26,220 bases of DNA from the IMG/VR virus record IMGVR_UViG_3300028840_002107, positions 1-26,220 of that record; one strand, given 5' to 3'. Position numbers and translations under genes: made by a program. Positions 20,666-26,220 of the stretch are shown in pieces. The notes beneath the pieces were generated by a model. It made no database searches. It had not been told where the DNA came from and worked only from the letters and a program-made list of their open reading frames with translations. Source of the stretch: a virus. How positions within the stretch are numbered: position 1 is the first letter of the stretch; each line of letters opens with the position of its first letter.

Positions 20666-21380
20666 TAAGTACCTCCACAATTTCAAAAAGTATTTCGTTA
20701 ACGTCATCCGCAAAAGCATCTATTTCGTCATCCGTGAGTTTTTCGTCAATACTAATGATTGGATCAACTTCGATTTCAGTCTCTTGCTCTATATCGAGTT
20801 CTTTAGGTTCTGACTCGTTATATGCTTCAAAAATTTCTTTTTGCTCATTACGTAGATAGGGGTTATCCATATCAAAAATTTCGTTTTCAACTTCCTTGAT
20901 CGCCAATCTCAAAGCATCTTGATTGGCAGGAACGGGGACAATAGAGAACTCCAAAAGCTCCCAGCTATTGAACAGATAGCCATAGTCAAGGAATTCCCCA
21001 TCTTCATCTTTTCTTTTTTCATATTCCAGGGGATTGAAACCAACAGAGGTTGCATTGAGGAAACCACCAGCCCATAATCTGTGAGCAATATCGGCCTTGG
21101 GATTATCGCCCTTGGGAGTAAATTGAAATCGAGCCCTTACGCCCTTTTCCGGAACGGCTTCAACTTCAAGCGTCTTACCTACAACCGCCTCAACATCACG
21201 ATAATTGTGGCCAAAAAGAACAACGGGATTCTTGCGATAATTATCAAGAATCGCACCCTCGGCCTTGATAATATCGTTATCCCTGTCCACCGCTTCGGTA
21301 GAAATCCAGGCTTCATAGATACCAGCATCAGCATCAATCGTCTTTTTTTCTACCTCAAATGTTTTGTAAACCTTCTCCAC
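20640..21380 (-). CDS. HK97-type prohead protease (S78)
   Basis: The start is GTG 21380, with GGAGGT five bases upstream; an ATG at 21385 lies in another frame and stops early. The 246-residue product has the serine protease signature of the S78 family: LFGHNY with His58, NATSVGFNP with Ser112, and LLEFSIVPVPANQDAL at about 142-157. It cleaves the capsid delta domain during head maturation. The C-terminal 80 residues are acidic (EPKELDIEQETEIEVD and DEIDAFADDVNEILFE) and probably a non-catalytic tail. Placed directly before the capsid gene, as is usual. Confidence 0.88.
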   Translation of the reverse strand: MEKVYKTFEVEKKTIDADAGIYEAWISTEAVDRDNDIIKAEGAILDNYRKNPVVLFGHNYRDVEAVVGKTLEVEAVPEKGVRARFQFTPKGDNPKADIAHRLWAGGFLNATSVGFNPLEYEKRKDEDGEFLDYGYLFNSWELLEFSIVPVPANQDALRLAIKEVENEIFDMDNPYLRNEQKEIFEAYNESEPKELDIEQETEIEVDPIISIDEKLTDDEIDAFADDVNEILFEIVEVLNEHTTRNP

Positions 21381-21394
21381 TTCATACCTCCAAC

Positions 21395-21432
21395 AAAAAA
21401 TCCCGGAACGAGCTTAGTGCTCGCCCCGGGAT
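21395..21432 (-). terminator. Rho-independent terminator between portal and protease
   Basis: On the - strand ATCCCGGGGCGAGC pairs with GCTCGTTCCGGGAT (14 pairs including two G-U) around the loop ACTAA, and T6 follows. It lies four bases before the protease ribosome binding site. By shape this is the clearest intrinsic terminator in the window. Confidence 0.82.
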
Positions 21433-21473
21433 CATTCCCTCGGTCAGGCGTTCTAATTTATTCAGTTGTTACT

Positions 21474-21505
21474 TAGTATATATACTATTTTCTCCGAAAT
21501 TTCAA
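21474..21505 (-). promoter_or_regulatory. Sigma-70-like promoter with palindrome at -10
   Basis: On the - strand TTGAAA (21505-21500) and TATATA (21482-21477) are 17 bases apart. The -10 is inside a perfect 14-bp palindrome TAGTATATATACTA (21474-21487), a possible operator. It directly follows the portal stop codon and is upstream of the terminator at 21395-21432. Confidence 0.5.
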
Positions 21506-23653
21506 CTATTCCATTACCACAGGTCCCAACGTGCACAGGCAATTGATGATATTCCCTGGACTTCCTTGTGGGTCGCCCGGATATTGTAACAGTTCGCCGC
21601 CCACGTCAAAGGATTCTCTCAGGCCTCTTTGTTGCCCATGTGCAGTTGCATGTTCATCACGTGTTCGGCCAGGGATTAATGCAGAGATCCATTCCCGAGC
21701 CCGAACGACTTCAGATTGCGCCCAGGCTTCAGTAGCCCCAAGATTAGAAGCTGCTGTAATGGTAGTCCTTGCGATCCGTTCCGTTTGCCAATCGGTTTTC
21801 AGACCTCCATAGTATGCGCTCAATCGCTCCATGATTTGCGGAACGCTTTCGCCTTCCAGTTCCGCCTCCTCGAATATACCCACAAGATCCAGCCATACTC
21901 TATTCTGTGTTTTCTGGGCGGTGTGCTGCAAGATCCCGCGGTATGCACTGATGACTTCGGGGCGCTCAATCCCGAAGGCAATTTCTAGGCCAAGCGCCTC
22001 AACTTCCGCCGATCCAGCAGCATCCACCGCACCAGCGACAAGAGACAAAAAAGCCGAAATGAAAGCCTGTACCTCATTGGTTAGATTGAATAATTCACTT
22101 ACAGGCGGGATCCTGCCCTCTTCGTCCAATTTCATTACAGGAATTTTATCGATCCATTTGCCACGTCCAAAGGCTCGGTTATCTCTAAGTCCTCGTGTAA
22201 CTTCATTTTGTTGTCGCTGCCAGAATTTCTTAAGCTCCCGCTGCATTCGGGAAACAAAGGGATCGGTCAGAGCGTTTCGCCTTTTCAGGAGTGCCTTATG
22301 TTCATCGCTATCGAACAGGGGAGCGCCCATGCCATAATGCCAATCTTTCTGATCCGTTGTTTCAGCAATCTTGAAACTTTGCTGCATACTCCGCCCGTTC
22401 GTGTCTGGTGGATTTCCCATAACAGGAACCATATTCAGGGGCAGGTATCCAATATCACCGCCCATGATCTCGGGAAGCCCCAGCCCAAGCCACTGATTGA
22501 TAACATTGACCGGATAGCCTTTATTGGCAAGTTTTTCTAACTGTTCGATTTTCTCCGATTTATCTTCCTGGAGTTGAGGGATGGCTGTAAGATCTGTTTC
22601 AACTCGTTGCCCCGCATCAATATGATTGTATCTTTTGGCCCAGGCTGTAATAACTCGATCTCGGAAACGAACCATCGGAGTGATAGTCAACGTCCAAAGA
22701 ACTCGATCCGCCGTATCGAAGTTTTCATAGGTATTTCGACCATAACCCATGATCTCATCGGGAACCCCAAATATCGCCCCGATCTCATCCCTGGCAAGTT
22801 TGCGCTGTTCTAACCATTCAAGGTCTTTGGGAGCCCAATTCAGGGGCTTGACATCGGTGATACCTTTTTCAAGAATGATGGGCATGTGTAGGCCTTCGCC
22901 CCCCCTGAAATTGCTCAGATATTCCTCGTATTCTTCTCGTTCTGTTTTTGTCAAACCTTCAGGGGCAATCAGGGCATAATCGGGTCTTGCCTGGTTCTTG
23001 AAAAACAAGCGCGACCATGCTTGGGAAAGTTGGTCGATATTGATTCCCATTCTTACAGCTGCGATAGGGGCCAATCCTCGCCATACATTTTGTGGGTTAT
23101 AAAATTTATAGTGGATAAATTCATCAGGTTTCAGGATATAGGGCTCATCATCATTGTTGTCAATTTTGTATTCAACAACTTCTCGGTACAATTTTTTATT
23201 TTTATTTTTGCGAATATAGACCATCCAGGATTGGCGGGGCCAGAACTCCATGAGTTCAGCACCATTATTTCGCACAGCTTCAATTCCCCATTCCCCGCTA
23301 AGCATTTGATCAACAACCCACTCCTCCCAGAAGTCGGCTGAACTCATAGATGGATTGGGGGACTGTAATAATTGGCTAAAAGGGTGTTCATCTAATGGGT
23401 CAAGATCCTGGCCGCTACCCTGAACAACGCGAAGATATAGAGGGGCAATATTATCTTTCAGAACTTTGATTGCCTTGTAAACCCAGATATGCGTTGAAAA
23501 TATCTCTGCATTGCTATGAAAATCATCACGCAAAGCTGTCGGATCTGCATCTGAAAATGCTCGCAGAATAGGAAGCCTCCACTGCAATTCTGGATGTAAA
23601 TCATATAAACCTTTGCCTCTTATCGCATCAATAATTCTGGTAAATATACTCAT
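21506..23653 (-). CDS. Portal protein fused to a MuF-like domain
   Basis: The 715-residue product starts MSIFTRIIDAIRGKG; ATG 23665 is an in-frame alternative overlapping the upstream gene. Residues about 10-430 are an HK97-type portal: VYKAIKVLKDNIAPL, WRGLAPIAAVRMGI, FKNQARPDYALIAPEG, LARDEIGAIFGVPDEIMGYG and PMVRFRDRVITAW. The rest carries a MuF-like (SPP1 gp7/Mu gpF) domain at about 600-715: ERIARTTITAASNLGATEAW, WISALIPGRTRDEHATAHG and the end NIINCLCTLGPVV. The portal ring packages DNA and joins head and tail; MuF domains are minor head proteins that take part in assembly or injection. The usual separate genes are joined here. Confidence 0.88.
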   Translation of the reverse strand: MSIFTRIIDAIRGKGLYDLHPELQWRLPILRAFSDADPTALRDDFHSNAEIFSTHIWVYKAIKVLKDNIAPLYLRVVQGSGQDLDPLDEHPFSQLLQSPNPSMSSADFWEEWVVDQMLSGEWGIEAVRNNGAELMEFWPRQSWMVYIRKNKNKKLYREVVEYKIDNNDDEPYILKPDEFIHYKFYNPQNVWRGLAPIAAVRMGINIDQLSQAWSRLFFKNQARPDYALIAPEGLTKTEREEYEEYLSNFRGGEGLHMPIILEKGITDVKPLNWAPKDLEWLEQRKLARDEIGAIFGVPDEIMGYGRNTYENFDTADRVLWTLTITPMVRFRDRVITAWAKRYNHIDAGQRVETDLTAIPQLQEDKSEKIEQLEKLANKGYPVNVINQWLGLGLPEIMGGDIGYLPLNMVPVMGNPPDTNGRSMQQSFKIAETTDQKDWHYGMGAPLFDSDEHKALLKRRNALTDPFVSRMQRELKKFWQRQQNEVTRGLRDNRAFGRGKWIDKIPVMKLDEEGRIPPVSELFNLTNEVQAFISAFLSLVAGAVDAAGSAEVEALGLEIAFGIERPEVISAYRGILQHTAQKTQNRVWLDLVGIFEEAELEGESVPQIMERLSAYYGGLKTDWQTERIARTTITAASNLGATEAWAQSEVVRAREWISALIPGRTRDEHATAHGQQRGLRESFDVGGELLQYPGDPQGSPGNIINCLCTLGPVVME

Positions 23654-23657
23654 TTCA

Positions 23658-25460
23658 CTAACCATACCTATTCAATTTATTATATCTCTGCCCTGTCGTT
23701 TCTCTACGAATTGCCCTGCCTATTTTCCAAATGGATGGCCGCCTGGATGGACAATATACAATTGCATTATCAGACACAGATACCGAATCATCAACAGCAA
23801 TCGTATAAACAACCCCAGCAATTGCGGTAACAACATTGGGACTGTCTGCCAATGCAACCGCATCGCTTACAGCAAATTTGATCTCAAGGGAGTCAAATCC
23901 TACAGTATCAGTAATGCTTATGCCATCAGATTCGCTTATATTCAATCCGAAATAAATAACTGGCGTATCGCCCGCCGTGACCGCATCACTTTCTGATACC
24001 GTAATTGCCAATGGATCAAATGTTGGTATATCCGTGACCGAAATGGAATCACTAACATTTACGTCAATCGCACCAATCGAAGAAACCGAAACCTGAGGAG
24101 TATCCGTGACAGAAACCGCATCCGATTCGGAAACATCGGCTAATTGTAAAGTTAAAGTCGGGCTATCTGAAACGTTGATAGGATCTGACTGACTTACATA
24201 CCATTCCCCGATTGTCGTAACTTGAGCTGTAGGAGAATCACTTACAGTCACCGATTCTGATTCTGCAATGTTCAGATCATAAACAGGATTAACATCTTCT
24301 GTGTCACCGATGGTGACCGATTCACTCTCTGCAATCTCGATCGTGAGTGTAATACCTTCAGTATCACCTAAGGTAATACTCTCACTCTCTGAAACTTCGA
24401 GCCCCATATATAGCGATGCAGTATCCCCAACGGTTATTGCATCGCTTTCGGCAACATCTCCGAGTTCAAGGGCTCCAATAGTGGCAGTATCACCGACTGA
24501 TACCGGATCAGACTCGCTGATTTCTGGCTCAACCTCAGGAGTTACAACTTCAACGGTGACATCTTCGCCGACTGAAATTTCATAATAATAGCCTGTGGGA
24601 AGAGTGTCGGTGACCGTGATAGATTCTGAAATGCCCGTGATATTCAGATCCTGAGCTTCGAGTCCTGTAATATTGTCAGATTCTCCAACCGTTACAGCAT
24701 CACTTTCTGAAACTGCCAAATCCTCAGATTCCAGTGAAGCCGTATCACCAACGGTCACGGCATCCGATTCAGTAATATCGCCCAGCCCAAGATACATGGT
24801 AGGGCTATCGCCTACCGTTACGCTGTCCGATTCTTCAAGATTAGGAAGTGTCAGGGCCGCCATGCTTGCGGTGTCCCCGACCGTAACAGAATCAGAAATG
24901 CCACTAACGCTGTTGTCCGTTACGCCTTCTTCATAAGTTATTCGTGGAATTCTGGAATAACCGTCAAGCGGGGTAGTTCCATCATCTTTGTAAAGTTCAA
25001 TATCCCAATAATCGTTATCACTGGCGTTGCCTGTATCAATTTCGATGGCGATACCAATTTCCCAATGATCTTCACCTACGAAATCCATACCATCTACAGT
25101 CTCACCAAGTGTGCCATCTTCGTCTAATTCGCCGCCCGTGAATGTAAGAGATGATGAAGTCAATCTATCGTTATTGTCAGCATCTGCATCTGTAAACCAG
25201 CCATCTGTAGCAATGCGAAGCCCGTCTGTTCTGCCCGTGGTCAGGTCAGCGTAGGAACCACCATTCTTCGCAGCTCGAATGACAGGAACATAGTTATTGA
25301 CCGCCTTGGCGTTGGTAATTTCCACCTCCAAGCGAAGGATGACCGTAGTGGCATCTGTAGCAGTGAGATTATCATTCTCACTCAGGCCACTGACAAAATT
25401 CCAGTTGCTATCATTATCATAAAAGCCAAAGCCGTTTTGATTAAAGACTGGATTAGTCAT
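23658..25460 (-). CDS. Repeat-rich putative fibre or adhesin protein
   Basis: The 600-residue product has a unique N-terminal domain (about 1-180, beta-type, containing VILRLEVEITNAKA and EDHWEIGIAIEID). About 18 repeats of roughly 20-30 residues follow, with the core ESDAVTVGDTAS (variants ESESVTIGDTED and SDSISVTDIPTF). The C-terminus is basic (PSRRPSIWKIGRAIRR). The repeats are rich in Ser, Asp, Thr and Val with almost no Cys or Lys, as in stalk-like adhesins. I know no named family for them. It is directly upstream of the portal gene, where terminase is usually found. The two neighbouring genes overlap it or abut it. A fibre attached to head or tail is the likely role. Confidence 0.75.
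   Translation of the reverse strand: MTNPVFNQNGFGFYDNDSNWNFVSGLSENDNLTATDATTVILRLEVEITNAKAVNNYVPVIRAAKNGGSYADLTTGRTDGLRIATDGWFTDADADNNDRLTSSSLTFTGGELDEDGTLGETVDGMDFVGEDHWEIGIAIEIDTGNASDNDYWDIELYKDDGTTPLDGYSRIPRITYEEGVTDNSVSGISDSVTVGDTASMAALTLPNLEESDSVTVGDSPTMYLGLGDITESDAVTVGDTASLESEDLAVSESDAVTVGESDNITGLEAQDLNITGISESITVTDTLPTGYYYEISVGEDVTVEVVTPEVEPEISESDPVSVGDTATIGALELGDVAESDAITVGDTASLYMGLEVSESESITLGDTEGITLTIEIAESESVTIGDTEDVNPVYDLNIAESESVTVSDSPTAQVTTIGEWYVSQSDPINVSDSPTLTLQLADVSESDAVSVTDTPQVSVSSIGAIDVNVSDSISVTDIPTFDPLAITVSESDAVTAGDTPVIYFGLNISESDGISITDTVGFDSLEIKFAVSDAVALADSPNVVTAIAGVVYTIAVDDSVSVSDNAIVYCPSRRPSIWKIGRAIRRETTGQRYNKLNRYG
23760..24930 (-). repeat. Array of about 18 coding repeats
   Basis: The repeats of the putative fibre protein occupy about 1.2 kb. 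Units have a conserved core coding S-D/E-x-V/I-x-V-x-D-T/S and variable linkers of 8-20 residues. Unit sequences differ at many third positions, so the array is old or diversifying rather than a fresh expansion. One unit near 24540-24600 is degenerate. Confidence 0.8.
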
Positions 25461-25768
25461 TGTTCTGCTCTACGCAACTTATCTGCCCAACTCAATGCTG
25501 TTTGAAAGATTTTCTGAAATTTCTCTGTGTCGATTGTTCTTCCAAACATAACCAACTTATAGCCGGGTTCAAACATATACTGATAATAACCGGCCTCATC
25601 TACACCATAAAACCCCATCTCTTTATCCAGGCAATAGAAATCAGCATGGCTGACCGTATGCCAGTTCTTTTTGCCCTTCTGTACAATTGCCTGTACATTT
25701 GTCGTATCCGCTTTTTCTGGCGGTCCCTCAAACATGGTTCCATCGCCATAAAAAATAAAGCATCTCAC
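25457..25768 (-). CDS. Small hypothetical protein
   Basis: The 103-residue product begins MRCFIFYGDGTMFEGPPEKA, then VQAIVQKGKKNWHTVSHADF, and has aromatic residues throughout (YYQYMFEPGYKLVMFG). No domain is known to me, though a short 'YGDG...FEG' start is seen in small phage proteins of unknown role. Its ATG overlaps the stop of the LamG-like gene (ATGA type) and its stop overlaps the start of the repeat protein, so the three genes form one unit. It may be a virion accessory protein of the fibre. Confidence 0.65.
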   Translation of the reverse strand: MRCFIFYGDGTMFEGPPEKADTTNVQAIVQKGKKNWHTVSHADFYCLDKEMGFYGVDEAGYYQYMFEPGYKLVMFGRTIDTEKFQKIFQTALSWADKLRRAEQ

Positions 25769-26220
25769 GATATAACCCTCACGCCTGTATATTGAAAAGG
25801 CACTGCGTCAGTGATGGCTACGCCTAAATCCTCCACTCCCAATACGCCCGATGCCAAAATGGGTGCGCCCCAAGCAACAGGAGGACTATCCGCACCGTCG
25901 GCAAGCGTACCAACTTCATTCCAGCTAATTTTGGCTTGATAATCGTAGATACGTTCACTTGAACCGGGAAACATTGGCACCCATGATACAAAATCAACAA
26001 GATCAGTAACAGGTCGAATGAAATACATTTCCTGAAGGATTTCAGCAACAGACAAGTTAGTGTCCCATATCTTTTGTACCGCCATTTGACCATCGAAGTA
26101 CATCGACGCTCCTCCTTCCCAAACACCGGTCAAAAAACTAGCAACACCCGATCCCGCTGTATAGCCTCCGGCATCATCACAATCCTTTGAAACCTGTTCC
26201 ACTCCGTTGAGATAACCTCG
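25765..26220 (-). CDS. LamG-like (concanavalin A-type) lectin domain protein, 5' end missing
   Basis: The frame is open to the right edge of the window: upstream of a GTG at 26202 it reads RGYLNG, so the gene continues beyond. The visible 151 residues include YLNGVEQ, GGASMYFDGQMAVQKIWD, and LSVAEILQEMYFIRP, which is the typical end of a Laminin_G_3/concanavalin A-like module ('..NG... G......DG.IA.v.iyn..Ls..ei..'). Such modules bind sugars and are common in phage fibres. The last 70 residues are another strand-rich part. It is the first visible gene in a run of three coupled genes before the portal. Confidence 0.72.
   Translation of the reverse strand, partial: RGYLNGVEQVSKDCDDAGGYTAGSGVASFLTGVWEGGASMYFDGQMAVQKIWDTNLSVAEILQEMYFIRPVTDLVDFVSWVPMFPGSSERIYDYQAKISWNEVGTLADGADSPPVAWGAPILASGVLGVEDLGVAITDAVPFQYTGVRVIS

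Noticed and set aside
21831-22337. 168-codon + strand frame opposite the portal gene
   Set aside because: Antisense to the MuF and linker part of a clear portal gene and without a neighbour on its strand.
23760-24930. CRISPR-like appearance of regularly spaced repeats
   Set aside because: Units vary in sequence and spacing, lie within one long reading frame and keep the codon frame; there are no identical palindromic repeats.
24301-24936. + strand frames with SPTVTASLSET-type repeats
   Set aside because: They are the reverse strand of the coding repeats in the fibre gene; the repeated look is inherited from the repeat array.

Overview
The window is part of a double-stranded DNA tailed bacteriophage or prophage of siphovirus type. 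It carries an HK97-type head module, a tail tube gene, a frameshifted tail-assembly chaperone pair and a tape measure gene. I see no tail sheath and no bacterial housekeeping gene. The terminase, integrase and replication genes are not in the window, so it is an internal piece. The host cannot be named. A GH25 muramidase followed by an XhlA-like protein resembles lysis cassettes of phages of Gram-positive or other single-membrane bacteria, but this is weak evidence.

Region 1 (1-3017, + strand) is a chain of about eleven very small, overlapping, translationally coupled genes. They include a helix-turn-helix protein, coiled-coil proteins, a cysteine-knuckle protein and two small membrane proteins, one of only 58 residues. 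Several gene junctions are near-copies of one another at DNA level, so this looks like an early or accessory cassette array built by duplication and junction recombination. It ends at a convergent intergenic region (3018-3173) holding two dyads.

Region 2 (26220 down to 3174, - strand) is the late block. In transcription order it holds: a partial LamG-type lectin-like protein, a small unknown, a 600-residue protein with about 18 Ser/Asp-rich repeats, a portal fused to a MuF-like domain, a promoter-like and terminator element, prohead protease, major capsid protein, a putative decoration protein, a glycosyltransferase-methyltransferase fusion, an AT-hook-tailed small protein, a head-tail adaptor with a beta insertion, an HK97 gp10-like protein, a tail terminator candidate, a small protein, the tail tube, the G/GT chaperones, the tape measure, a Dit-like protein, a Tal-like protein, a DNRLRE (CBM96-like) adhesin, and a small unknown.

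Region 3 is the lysis end of the late block (7721 down to 3174): GH25 endolysin, XhlA-like membrane protein, a beta-rich unknown sharing a short helical motif with the endolysin, and a holin. Beyond a hairpin-rich spacer lie an unusual tail-end cassette: a membrane-anchored HExxH metallopeptidase, a two-helix membrane protein, a metallophosphoesterase with altered metal ligands and a winged-helix-like protein.

The most notable observations are the A-AAA-AAC -1 frameshift site linking 13595-13984 to a hidden ORF ending at 13329, the junction-repeat gene cassettes in region 1, the promoter-palindrome-terminator unit between portal and protease, the repeat fibre gene directly upstream of the portal, and the four-gene cassette after the holin. 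All family assignments come from reading motifs by eye; no database search was run.
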